Shown here: positions 8,846 through 17,154 of the stretch, in pieces | Numbering within the stretch: the first letter of the stretch is position 1 | Layout of the letters: every line of letters begins with the position of its first letter | DNA from: Fervidicoccaceae archaeon | GTDB taxonomy: Archaea > Thermoproteota > Thermoprotei_A > Sulfolobales > Fervidicoccaceae | Length of the DNA: 64,000 nt | Direction: 5' to 3' | NCBI GenBank assembly: GCA_038734945.1 | Contig: JAVYOA010000009.1 | Location: 186,001-250,000, forward strand | The notes under the pieces: generated by a model | What the model was told of the DNA's origin: nothing | What the model saw: the letters and a program-made list of their open reading frames with translations, nothing else | Databases searched by the model: none | Translations under genes and position numbers: made by a program

Positions 8846-9306
8846 AAGTTTCCTTTATCTTAAATGGAGAAAAAATTGAGGTCGATGTCCCTCCCAATGA
8901 AATCCTCCTGGATACATTGAGATTAAGGCTCGGGGTTAAGGGGCCAAAGAGAGGGTGTGAGAGGGCTGAGTGCGGCACATGCACTGTGCTGCTGGATGGA
9001 AAGCCCGTTTATTCATGCAATATCTTAACAGTCCAGGCTGATGGAAGGGAAATAATGACTATTGAGAAGATCTCTCAGGAAGCTCTTGGCAGAAAGATAG
9101 CAGAATCATTCTCCAGGGAAGGGGCAGTTCAGTGCGGCTTCTGCACCCCAGGGTTCGTTACTGTAGCATATGCCCTAGCTGCGTCCAATTCAAATCCGAA
9201 TGAAGCTGAAATTAGAAAGAGCATTGAAGGTAATCTATGCAGATGCACTGGCTATAAAAAAATTGTTAATGCAATAATGAAGAGCCTGTCTTCTGAGTCT
9301 AAGTGA
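8842..9306 (+). CDS. Mo-hydroxylase 2Fe-2S small subunit, copy 1 (probable CTG start)
   Basis: This is the iron-sulfur subunit with two [2Fe-2S] clusters. The plant-type cluster motif reads C-ERAE-C-GT-C and then a later C (YSC). The C-terminal helical cluster has QCGFCTPG and LCRCTGYKKI. The frame is open back to a TGA at 8833-8835, and the conserved N-terminal strand (KVSFILNGEKIEVDV) is encoded before any ATG, GTG or TTG; the first of these, TTG 8917, would delete it. CTG at 8842 overlaps the preceding stop as CTGA, has GAGGTGA at 8829-8835 six bases upstream, and gives 154 residues, exactly the length of the paralogue at 14000. CTG initiation is therefore inferred. The gene is convergent with and overlaps the amidohydrolase gene. 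Confidence 0.87.
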   Translation: MKVSFILNGEKIEVDVPPNEILLDTLRLRLGVKGPKRGCERAECGTCTVLLDGKPVYSCNILTVQADGREIMTIEKISQEALGRKIAESFSREGAVQCGFCTPGFVTVAYALAASNSNPNEAEIRKSIEGNLCRCTGYKKIVNAIMKSLSSESK

Positions 9307-10642
9307 ATTTCTTCAACTGCCTTCCAGAACCCTTCCTTCTTATTTCTCCGTTCTCCACTATTATCTCTCCTCTAAGCAACGTCTTTTCAACCTTTCCCTT
9401 CAGCTTCATTCCTATGAAGGGAGTAATGGTACTCTTTGTTATCAACCATTCCTCCTTTACAATTGTTTCTCCATTTTTATCTACTATTACTATATCTCCA
9501 TCGCTTTTTCCAGGAATCAGCTCTCCCTTCATCGGCCATATTCCCAGAAGCTTTGCTGGATTCCTTGAGAGCAATCTTGGAATGTCGGTCAGAGAGATCA
9601 GGTTATCTAGAGCCAAGTTGAGGAGAGAAGGAAGCAGCAACTGCACCCCAATGAATCCAGCCGGAACATCCCATATGCTCTCCCTGCTTTTTTCCTCAGG
9701 AGAATGTGGAGCATGATCTGAGCCCACAGAATAGATGACTCCAGACTTGATGGCCTCTAGCAATGCCTTTCTATGCTCCTCCTCTCTTATAGGAGGATTC
9801 ACCTTCAACTTACTGCCAAAAGTACTGTAATGGCTTCTATCAAAATAGAGGTAGTGGGGGCAAGTTTCCCCCGTCATTCTTACACCCTCCTCGAAAGCTT
9901 TCAATAAAAAGTCCAGAGTTCCCTTTGAGGAAATGTGAGCTACATGCGCCTTTCCCCCAGTCTCCTTTGCTATCATATAAATCTTTGCTACGGCGATTTC
10001 CTCCGTAATAGGAGGTCTTGAAAGGAGATGAGCTGAAGGATCATTCCTTCCTGATGACTTCATTCTCTCGGTGAACAGGCTAATGAGAGAACTATCCTCA
10101 GCATGAAAAACAACTGGAAAATCGTACTTTTTCGAGAGCTCCAGAGCCCTGTAAATCGTAGAATTATCCGGAGATGGAAGATTCCCAGTAGTAGGGCCAA
10201 GGAATGCCTTAAATGCGATCGCACCTTCCTTGAGCATATACTCCAATTTATTTACGCTCTCATCTGTTAGGACTCCGTAGAGAGCAAAATCAACTGTTGC
10301 CTTCTTTTTCAATAGCTCAGCTTTCTCAGCAATTCTTTCTCTACTATCAACAGGCGGTATAGTATTTGGCATCTCAGCGACAGTAGTTACTCCCCCCACA
10401 GCAGCAGCCATTGTTCCATGTTCAAAATCATCCTTATATTCAAGTCCTGGTTCCCTCATATGCACGTGCTCATCAATTATTCCCGGGAAAACAAGCTTTC
10501 CAGTAGCATCTATAACCTCATCTGTCCCTTCTCTCGATAGCTGCTTCCCAATTTTTTCGATCTTGCCATCTGAAATTAGAATATCACCATCGAATACCAG
10601 CTCTGGAGTGACTATGTGTCCACCCTTTATCAAAACATTCAT
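9299..10642 (-). CDS. Dihydroorotase/allantoinase-family cyclic amidohydrolase
   Basis: This 447-residue zinc amidohydrolase opens cyclic amide rings. Visible metal and substrate residues are HVHMREPG (H59, H61, R63), the carboxylated-Lys region IAFKAFLGPT (~residue 147), VVFHAED, HVAHIS and GSDHAPH. The REPGxExKDDF and MPNT elements favour dihydroorotase. The region after GSDHAPH (IWDVPAGFIGVQ) is closer to allantoinase-type relatives. It sits between two Mo-hydroxylase operons, on the opposite strand and 8 bp overlapped with the first. An ATCase gene lies 3.8 kb away, so it may be biosynthetic PyrC or a catabolic hydrolase of purine-ring products. ATG start; divergent promoter shared with the second hydroxylase operon. 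Confidence 0.82.
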   Translation of the reverse strand: MNVLIKGGHIVTPELVFDGDILISDGKIEKIGKQLSREGTDEVIDATGKLVFPGIIDEHVHMREPGLEYKDDFEHGTMAAAVGGVTTVAEMPNTIPPVDSRERIAEKAELLKKKATVDFALYGVLTDESVNKLEYMLKEGAIAFKAFLGPTTGNLPSPDNSTIYRALELSKKYDFPVVFHAEDSSLISLFTERMKSSGRNDPSAHLLSRPPITEEIAVAKIYMIAKETGGKAHVAHISSKGTLDFLLKAFEEGVRMTGETCPHYLYFDRSHYSTFGSKLKVNPPIREEEHRKALLEAIKSGVIYSVGSDHAPHSPEEKSRESIWDVPAGFIGVQLLLPSLLNLALDNLISLTDIPRLLSRNPAKLLGIWPMKGELIPGKSDGDIVIVDKNGETIVKEEWLITKSTITPFIGMKLKGKVEKTLLRGEIIVENGEIRRKGSGRQLKKFT

Positions 10643-10737
10643 GCTTTCAACCTCCCCACAAAACCATAATCCATTTTTTGCTTATAAAATATAAAAATTA
10701 AATAAAAGGAGCCCACAGTTTTTTTTAGTGATAAAGA
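10643..10737. promoter_or_regulatory. Divergent promoter between amidohydrolase and Mo-hydroxylase operon 2
   Basis: A 95-bp AT-rich spacer separates two divergent start codons. For the rightward operon, a TATA-like CTTATAAAATATAAAA lies at about 10680-10695, which predicts transcription from about 10715, a leader of roughly 20 nt, and a weak GTGA site just before ATG 10738. The same tract read on the other strand can serve the amidohydrolase gene, so the two units could be co-regulated. Confidence 0.45.
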
Positions 10738-13101
10738 ATGCAGAAAGAAAAAGGAAAGTTCAAATTTATTGGGACAGATATTCCCAGAAGAGATGCTGAT
10801 AGCAAGATAAGGGGAAGCTTGACATATGCCTCCGACATATCTTTCCCGGGAATGCTCTACGGAAGAATAGTATACAGTCCCTACCCGTTTGCCGATATTG
10901 AAGAAATAGATCCTTCTGAAGCCGAAAGGATGGGAGCTGTGGTTATTACTCCAAAGGACGTTCCGAGCAAGCCCTTCAACATAAGGCTGGTTAGCATAAA
11001 CGAGGTAACATTCAAGGATTGGAGCATTCTAACTCTAACCCCAAGATATCTGGGAGATCCTGTAGCAGCAGTAGCTGCTTCATCAGAGGAGCTAGCTCAG
11101 AAAGCTGCTGAGCTCATCAAATTCAAGTTCAGAAGAATTATGGAACCGATAATCGACCCCTTTGATTCACTGAAGGAGTCATCTCCTCCAATTAGAGAAA
11201 AAATACTGAAGGGAGAAGAGGAGGTCGAAATAAAGAGAAACATAGGAGCATCCCTGAACTATTCAGAAGGAGACATAGAAAGAGGGGAAAAGGAAGCAGA
11301 GATAGTTCTCGAGAGAAATTTCAAAACAAGCAGAAGATATCATTTCCAGCTTGAGCCCAAGGTTTCGGTTTGTTTTCCTGAATCCGATGGAAGGATTTCA
11401 ATATATACAACAACACAAACAATTCACAATACAAGGATATTGGTAGGCCAAGTTTTCGGAATCCCTCTATCTCGCATAACTGTGAAGAGAATTCCAATAG
11501 GAGGATCCTTTGGATCCAGCATTCAAACCAATTTGGTAACTCTCATAAGCGTAGCTCTCTGCCTCAAAGCAAAAAAACCTGTAAAAATTTCCCTGACTAG
11601 AGAGGAAGACATGTATGATCACTCTGACTACGAGATGTATCTGAAGCTGAGAATTGGTGCTAAGAGGAGTGGGGAGCTGACGTTCGGAGAACTTGAGAAC
11701 ATAATGGACATAGGAGCGCATCAAGTCCAAGCTTATCCATTGCTTGGAACAGCGCTGGGGTGGTTTGTATCCCTATACAAATGGAAAAACATCAAATACA
11801 GAGGTCTAGCAGTTTATACAAACAAAACACCATCCTGTGCTTTCAGGGGATATGGAGCCCCCCAAATCTCTTGGGCAGTTGAAACAATTATGGATGAGCT
11901 TGCTGAGGAGCTGAAAATTGATCCTCTTGAGCTAAAGCTGAAGAACTACGTCGGTCTAGGGGATGTTTTCTGGGGGCAAGGGCCCTCAGTAAGGAGCATA
12001 ATAAAGTCGGATGGAGTCAGGGAACTTGTAGAGAGAGGAAAACAGCTAATTGGCTGGGATAGAAGACAGCCGCCTCACTTGAAAAGAGGAAGATTCAGAT
12101 CCGGAATAGGATTTGGCAGATCCTTCCACACATCCGGGGCAGGCGGTCCAATATCTGGGGAAGTGATCGATTATACTGGAGCTACTTTGAAGTTAAACGA
12201 GGATGGAAGCCTTGATTACATAACAGCACTACAGGATCACGGCGGCGGCACATTGGAAGCCCACGTAAAAATAATTGCTGAGGAGCTTGGCGTTCCTCCT
12301 TGGCTAATAAATGTAGTCCCATCTGACACAAGCATTTCCCCCTATGACGTTTGCACACATGCTTCAAGAGGGACATATGTTGGAGGAGAGGCTGCGAGGA
12401 GGGCAGCTCTTGCCGTCAAATCCAAGATATTTGAGTATGCAGCCAGAATATTATCCAAGGCTGTAAACCCCGAATCGTTCAGGTTAGGCTACGATGAAAG
12501 CCTTGAGCAAGCAGTTGTCTACATAGAAGGCATGAAGGATATGAAAATTCCTCTATCAGAAGTAGCTAGAATAGGTTGGCAGAGAAACTGGGGAACCATA
12601 GCTTCCACGATAAGCTATAGAGCAACATCAGCTCCCCCCACATTCACTGTGTTCTTCGTCGAAGTCGAAGTCGATACATATACAGGAAAGGTTATCCCTA
12701 AAAAGGTAGTAGCCGGGGCAGATCTTGGAACTGTCATCAATCCAAAGCTGGCAGAGGGTCAGCTGCATGGCGGATTCGTTATGGGATGGAGCATGGCCTA
12801 TCTGGAGGACACAGAATATGATAAGAGAACAGGAGAGCTTTTGAACAGAGGTATGGTTGTCGACTACAAGATACCAACATTCCAGGATGCTCCAAAACTG
12901 GAGGACTTCAAAGTAATTTTTGCAGAGACAAGTGAACCTACAGGCCCCTACGGAGCAAAAGGATTGGGCGAAGCAGCTTTGAATCCTGTCGCAGGAGCTG
13001 TGGCCAATGCCATCTACAACGCTATTGGCATTAGATTCTACAGGCTTCCAATAACCCCCGAGAAGATTCTTCAGTCCCTAACCGGTGGTGAGACGCAATG
13101 A
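10738..13101 (+). CDS. Xanthine dehydrogenase-family molybdopterin large subunit, copy 2 (divergent motifs)
   Basis: This 787-residue paralogue of the copy-1 large subunit has the same domain order and keeps AFRGYGAPQ and the C-terminal catalytic GPYGAKGLGE. Two conserved motifs differ. The GGGFGGK loop reads GGSFGSS, and the GQG loop that contacts the Mo centre reads HGGGT (G502-G504, at 12241-12249), with Gln replaced by Gly. This predicts a different substrate from copy 1 or an altered Mo ligand environment, not necessarily loss of activity, since the catalytic Glu remains. Start ATG. The medium subunit begins in the ATGA overlap at 13098. No XdhC or MobA maturation gene is in the window. 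Confidence 0.87.
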   Translation: MQKEKGKFKFIGTDIPRRDADSKIRGSLTYASDISFPGMLYGRIVYSPYPFADIEEIDPSEAERMGAVVITPKDVPSKPFNIRLVSINEVTFKDWSILTLTPRYLGDPVAAVAASSEELAQKAAELIKFKFRRIMEPIIDPFDSLKESSPPIREKILKGEEEVEIKRNIGASLNYSEGDIERGEKEAEIVLERNFKTSRRYHFQLEPKVSVCFPESDGRISIYTTTQTIHNTRILVGQVFGIPLSRITVKRIPIGGSFGSSIQTNLVTLISVALCLKAKKPVKISLTREEDMYDHSDYEMYLKLRIGAKRSGELTFGELENIMDIGAHQVQAYPLLGTALGWFVSLYKWKNIKYRGLAVYTNKTPSCAFRGYGAPQISWAVETIMDELAEELKIDPLELKLKNYVGLGDVFWGQGPSVRSIIKSDGVRELVERGKQLIGWDRRQPPHLKRGRFRSGIGFGRSFHTSGAGGPISGEVIDYTGATLKLNEDGSLDYITALQDHGGGTLEAHVKIIAEELGVPPWLINVVPSDTSISPYDVCTHASRGTYVGGEAARRAALAVKSKIFEYAARILSKAVNPESFRLGYDESLEQAVVYIEGMKDMKIPLSEVARIGWQRNWGTIASTISYRATSAPPTFTVFFVEVEVDTYTGKVIPKKVVAGADLGTVINPKLAEGQLHGGFVMGWSMAYLEDTEYDKRTGELLNRGMVVDYKIPTFQDAPKLEDFKVIFAETSEPTGPYGAKGLGEAALNPVAGAVANAIYNAIGIRFYRLPITPEKILQSLTGGETQ

Positions 13102-14003
13102 GCGTGCTCAATAGGATCAACACGAGAGTTATACCAGCATCCTTTGAATACCATGAACCAAAAACCCTCGATGAAGCTCTGAAGCTCTTGAATGAACTTG
13201 GAGATGCTGCTAGGATTCTAGCTGGTGGAACAGATCTGCTGGTCAAGATGAAGAGCAGGTCAATCGAGCCAAAACACATCATTAACATAAAGAGAATTGA
13301 GGGACTTAGATACATATCTGAGGAAGGAGGACTTATAAAGATAGGAGCTCTAACAACATGGAGAGATCTTGAGAGATCCCAGCAGATTAGACAGAAGCTT
13401 CCAGCTCTCTACGATGCTGTTAAATCAATGGGGAGTGTTCAAGTAAGGAGTATGGCCACAATTGCTGGGAATCTCTGCAATGCATCTCCAGCAGCAGACT
13501 CAGCCCCTCCCCTTCTTGTCCACGAAGCAAAAGTCATCGCTGTCAGCCTTAGGGGGAAGAGAACCATTCCAATAGATCAGCTCTTCCTATCTCCAGGTAA
13601 AACTTCTCTATTGCCAAGTGAAATGCTCATTGAGATAGATATACCGCTTCCTCCTTACAACAGCTCCTCATCGTTCCTGAAACTGGCAAGGACTTCCATG
13701 GATCTTGCTAAAGCCAGTGCAGCAGTGTATATAAAAATGAATGGGGATGTGGTGGAAGATGCAAAGATAGCATTGGGTTCCGTGGCACCAACTCCAATCT
13801 TGGCTAAGAAAGCTGCTGCTGAGCTAATCGGAAAGAAAGCTTCAGAAGAGGTAATTTCAAAAGCTTCCAGCATTGTCGCAAGTGAAATTTCCCCAATTGA
13901 TGATATACGGTCAACGGCATTCTATAGAAGAAAAGTTTCTCCTATCTTGGTTTCCGATGCAATTCACATGGCAATTTCTAGACTTCGAGGTGATGGAGCT
14001 TGA
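13098..14003 (+). CDS. Mo-hydroxylase FAD-binding medium subunit, copy 2
   Basis: This is the 301-residue FAD subunit of the second hydroxylase. It carries AGGTDLLVKMKS near residue 42 and TIAGNLCNASPAADSAPP near residue 122, with the CO_deh_flav_C domain after that (ALGSVAPTPILAK). It starts at an ATG overlapping the large-subunit stop (ATGA) and ends in an ATGA overlap with the 2Fe-2S gene, so the operon is translationally coupled. Outside bases 13461-13535 it is only moderately similar to copy 1. Confidence 0.9.
   Translation: MSVLNRINTRVIPASFEYHEPKTLDEALKLLNELGDAARILAGGTDLLVKMKSRSIEPKHIINIKRIEGLRYISEEGGLIKIGALTTWRDLERSQQIRQKLPALYDAVKSMGSVQVRSMATIAGNLCNASPAADSAPPLLVHEAKVIAVSLRGKRTIPIDQLFLSPGKTSLLPSEMLIEIDIPLPPYNSSSSFLKLARTSMDLAKASAAVYIKMNGDVVEDAKIALGSVAPTPILAKKAAAELIGKKASEEVISKASSIVASEISPIDDIRSTAFYRRKVSPILVSDAIHMAISRLRGDGA
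13461..13535 (+). repeat. 75-bp perfect repeat, copy 2 (with 8303-8377)
   Basis: This is the partner of the identical tract at 8303-8377 and lies at the homologous place in the second FAD-subunit gene. The two copies are in direct orientation and about 5.2 kb apart, so the tract is also a possible site for homologous deletion of the intervening amidohydrolase and large-subunit genes. Confidence 0.9.
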
Positions 14004-14464
14004 TGATCAGTTTTAATCTCGATGGAAGAAAAGTCTCGATTGACATTGAGCCGAATGAGCTTCTACTGAATGTCCTCAGAGATAGGCTTGGAGTCAACGT
14101 TCCCAAATATTCCTGTGGGATAGGAGAGTGTGGGGCATGCACTGTTCTCATAGACGGAGAACCCCATCTTTCTTGTTTAACTCTGGCTGTGGACGTCAAT
14201 GGAAAGGATGTCAGGACGGCTTCAGGATTGGATGAAAAAGATCTCTCTATAATTTCGAAGACCTTTGCTGAGGAGGGAGCAGTGCAGTGCGGCTACTGTT
14301 CCCCAGGAATCGCTGTTATGACGTACAGTCTTCTGCAAGAAAAAGAGAAAGTAAGTGAAGATGAAGTGAGAGAGTATTTGAGAGGAAATCTCTGCAGATG
14401 CACCGGCTATGTAAATATCGTGAGAGCTGTTCTAAAGGCAGCTGAAATGAGGGGAAAAAAATGA
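14000..14464 (+). CDS. Mo-hydroxylase 2Fe-2S small subunit, copy 2
   Basis: This is the 154-residue [2Fe-2S] subunit of the second hydroxylase. The first cluster motif is C-GIGE-C-GA-C plus a later C (LSC). The second cluster region has QCGYCSPG and LCRCTGYVNI. ATG 14000 overlaps the medium-subunit stop as ATGA, with GAGGTGA at about 13987-13993 upstream. Its own stop overlaps the start of the ATCase-like gene, also as ATGA. It is the standard against which the CTG start of copy 1 can be judged, since both proteins are then the same length. Confidence 0.93.
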   Translation: MMISFNLDGRKVSIDIEPNELLLNVLRDRLGVNVPKYSCGIGECGACTVLIDGEPHLSCLTLAVDVNGKDVRTASGLDEKDLSIISKTFAEEGAVQCGYCSPGIAVMTYSLLQEKEKVSEDEVREYLRGNLCRCTGYVNIVRAVLKAAEMRGKK

Positions 14465-15384
14465 AAGAGCTAAAGGGAAGAGACATACTTTCATCATTTG
14501 ACTTCGATAGAGAAACTGTAGAGCATCTATTTGCCGTTGCTGATTATCTGAAAAAAGAGCTCAGTGAGAGAAAGCTCAAAATTGCTGAGGGAAGAATACT
14601 GGCAACAGTTTTCTTGGAGCCAAGCACGAGAACTAAGCTGAGCTTCCAGATGGCAATGCTCAAGCTCGGAGGGAGTTACATAGACTTTCTACCTGAAACG
14701 AGCTCCCTCCAGAAGGGAGAAAGCGACATCGATACACTGAAGATCATAGATAACTACGACCCGGATCTGATAGTGTTGAGGCAAAGCAAGCCGTTCTTTC
14801 CACACAAAATCAAGGATGAGCTGAGAGCACCTATCATAAATGGGGGAGATGGCACTAATGAGCATCCGACGCAGGCATTGCTGGATGCCTATACTATTTG
14901 GAAAGAGATAGGATCGCTCGATGGTTTGAAGATCGGCTTCATGGGAGATCTGAAGTATGGTAGAACCGCACCGTCTCTCTCATATCTTCTCTCTTTCTTC
15001 AAGGGAGTAAAGATCTTCTACATTTCTCCGAAGGAGCTGAGAATAAGAGACGAGGTAAAGGAAAAAATCAAATCAAGGGTAACTTTTCAGGAGTTCGAAA
15101 GATTAGAGGAAATCTGCGAGGACCTTGACGTTCTCTATGTAACTAGACTGCAAAAGGAGAGGTTCAGCAATCAGGAAGACTATGAAAGGCTAAAATCAAG
15201 CTATATTGTGGATCGAAGAACTCTGTTAAAATTGAAAAGAATTCCAATAATAATGCATCCCCTCCCAAGAGTTTGGGAGTTGGCAACAGATGTGGACTCC
15301 CTTCCTCAGGCTAAGTACTTTGAGCAGGCTAGAAATGGGATGTTTATTAGAGCAGCCCTTATCAAAGAAATTTTAGGTCTGTAA
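14461..15384 (+). CDS. pyrB: Aspartate carbamoyltransferase catalytic chain
   Basis: This 307-residue protein carries the full ATCase residue set: carbamoyl-phosphate loop STRT (S55-T58), 80s loop SSLQKGES, HPTQ, the ATCase-type MGDLKYGRT, YVTRLQKERF (aspartate-binding Arg/Gln), HPLPR and a final QARNGMFIRAALI. ATCase condenses carbamoyl phosphate with aspartate in pyrimidine synthesis. Two things are odd. It overlaps the 2Fe-2S gene by ATGA, placing it fourth in a molybdenum hydroxylase operon, and no pyrI regulatory chain follows. It may be the biosynthetic enzyme in an unusual operon, or a carbamoyltransferase recruited to catabolism as proposed for ygeW beside xdh genes in E. coli. The residues favour aspartate as acceptor. 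Confidence 0.88.
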   Translation: MKELKGRDILSSFDFDRETVEHLFAVADYLKKELSERKLKIAEGRILATVFLEPSTRTKLSFQMAMLKLGGSYIDFLPETSSLQKGESDIDTLKIIDNYDPDLIVLRQSKPFFPHKIKDELRAPIINGGDGTNEHPTQALLDAYTIWKEIGSLDGLKIGFMGDLKYGRTAPSLSYLLSFFKGVKIFYISPKELRIRDEVKEKIKSRVTFQEFERLEEICEDLDVLYVTRLQKERFSNQEDYERLKSSYIVDRRTLLKLKRIPIIMHPLPRVWELATDVDSLPQAKYFEQARNGMFIRAALIKEILGL

Positions 15385-15499
15385 TTTCATGAAAAGCGTA
15401 ATACTGAAGGATTAAAAAAGGAAAGCAGAAAGAAGCATATGTTGCTTAGACTCCTTTTCATAAATTTTTTAAAATAATTATAGAATGAGCTCTTTTCTG

Positions 15500-15640
15500 C
15501 ATTATATTAGCTAATTTTTAAATTATAAACTAACACATGATCAACATATCATATTATTGAATTTCTTCGCTTCTTCTTTCGGAACAGATTTAGTTGCTCA
15601 GGTCATAAGTTATGATCCTCGTTCGAGGGTGAAACGTTAA
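15500..15640 (+). promoter_or_regulatory. Promoter and structured 5' leader of the purine permease gene
   Basis: A TATA-like tract (TTTTTAAATTATAAAC) lies at about 15514-15530, which predicts transcription from about 15550 and a leader near 90 nt, longer than usual here. The leader holds an inverted repeat CATAAGTTATG (15604-15614) and the hairpin CCTCGTTCGAGG (15617-15628). The 3' arm of that hairpin overlaps the Shine-Dalgarno GAGGGTGA (15625-15632), 8 nt before the ATG. Folding would partly hide the ribosome site. Confidence 0.4.
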
Positions 15641-17101
15641 ATGAGCCTCTCAAACATGCTGAATAGATTCTTCGAAATCGATAAAAGAAATACAACCATA
15701 AAAATTGAAATAATAGCAGGAATAACTACTTTCCTGTCTATGGCATACATACTTTTTGTCAATCCTACAATACTTACAGAAGGTTTTTCAATTGCTCTTC
15801 ATCAGTCGCTTGGAATACCAATTGGGGATCCTCTGCCTGAACAATATCTCAATCTCCTCTATAATGTCAGATTGGGATTTACAGCGGCTACTGCTATTTC
15901 TGCTGCTGTTGCCACGCTAGTTATGGCTCTATACGCGAGACTGCCTTTTGCCCTTGCCCCAGGAATGGGAGAAAACGCATTTGTGGCCTACACGATAATC
16001 CCTCTATTCAACGAACTCATTCTCTCTAGCGGGGCAGTTCAAGGACCGGCTGCTTCTCAGCTTGCTATATATTTGGCCTTAATATCTGTTCTCTTCAACG
16101 GAATTCTATTTTTAATTTTCTCAATAGGAAAAATCAGAGAATTCATAATAAACTCCGTTCCCGAATCTCTCAAGCTAGGAATCGGCATTGGAATAGGTCT
16201 TTTCATAACGCTAATAGGATTTGCTGATGTTGGGATCGTCAAGGGGGGAATAGCTACTCCAATAACATTCAACTCAAGTGCTCTAACGAGCCTTCCCTTC
16301 TATATAGGAATGCTCAGCTTCTTAGTCGCCTCAGTACTTCTAGTAAAAAAGGTAATAGGAGGATTCATAATAGCAATCCTATCATCGACATTTGTAGCAG
16401 CCCTCCTTGGAATGATCTCCCTACCATCTTCAATTGTTGTAGCCCCCTCCCTTACAACATCTATTCTAAACGAGCTGCCAAAATCATTTTATCTCTATCT
16501 ATCTCTATTCGGCATAGGTTTTCCAATAGCCTTCTCTCTCTTCCTAGTTGATTTCTTCGATGGCATAGGAACGATAACAGGACTCGCTACCAAGGCAAAT
16601 CTTCTTGAGAACGGAAGAATAGTAGGAATAAACAGGGCTCTTATAACTGATGCTTTTGCATCAATACTAGCGCCATTCTTTGGCACATCTACGGTAGTTA
16701 TCTACATAGAGAGCGCTTCCGGAATAGAGCAAGGAGGAAGGACAGGTCTCACTGCCTTGGTTGTGTCATTGCTCTTCTTCATCTCTGTACTGCTTACTCC
16801 ACTGTTCACTGCAATACCATCCTACGCTACTGGAGGAGTTCTTATGCTGGTGGGCTTGCTTTTTCTTTCCCTATCTGGCAATCTTGCTAAGCTAGAGGAC
16901 TACAGCGAGCTTATCCCAGCATTTGTCACAATAACATCAATTCCGTTCTCGTACAGCATTACTACTGGAATAGGGCTTGGCTTCATAACATATACGCTCA
17001 TTAAGCTGCTCTCGGGCAAATTCAGAGACTTGAAACCGGGAGTGCTGATAATAACCCTGCTCTTCGCGATCTTCTTCGTGCTCACGGCAAAGGGGTTCTA
17101 G
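15641..17101 (+). CDS. AzgA/NCS2-type purine (guanine/hypoxanthine/adenine) permease
   Basis: This is a membrane transporter of 486 residues with about 12-14 hydrophobic helices. Family marks are the N-terminal RFFEIDKRNTTIKIEIIAGI, the MAYILFVNP segment, GMGENAFVAY (equivalent to the G-x-N-AFF motif of AzgA permeases), the LFLVDFFDGIGT motif in the middle and a terminal bundle of hydrophobic helices. Characterised relatives (AzgA, PbuG, YjcD) are proton-coupled importers of adenine, guanine or hypoxanthine. The location just after two Mo-hydroxylase operons supports uptake of an oxidisable purine. It has its own promoter and a structured leader. Confidence 0.87.
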   Translation: MSLSNMLNRFFEIDKRNTTIKIEIIAGITTFLSMAYILFVNPTILTEGFSIALHQSLGIPIGDPLPEQYLNLLYNVRLGFTAATAISAAVATLVMALYARLPFALAPGMGENAFVAYTIIPLFNELILSSGAVQGPAASQLAIYLALISVLFNGILFLIFSIGKIREFIINSVPESLKLGIGIGIGLFITLIGFADVGIVKGGIATPITFNSSALTSLPFYIGMLSFLVASVLLVKKVIGGFIIAILSSTFVAALLGMISLPSSIVVAPSLTTSILNELPKSFYLYLSLFGIGFPIAFSLFLVDFFDGIGTITGLATKANLLENGRIVGINRALITDAFASILAPFFGTSTVVIYIESASGIEQGGRTGLTALVVSLLFFISVLLTPLFTAIPSYATGGVLMLVGLLFLSLSGNLAKLEDYSELIPAFVTITSIPFSYSITTGIGLGFITYTLIKLLSGKFRDLKPGVLIITLLFAIFFVLTAKGF

Positions 17102-17154
17102 TTTTCTAAATACAAATATTTTTTCCTCTTTTTGTTAGTGTAAGATGATGGCAA

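Noticed and set aside
5634-9306. CO dehydrogenase (CoxLMS) identity for the first Mo-hydroxylase
   Set aside because: The large subunit lacks the CO-specific CSFR active-site loop (it has GSFRGFG), so the generic xanthine dehydrogenase/aldehyde oxidase family call is safer.
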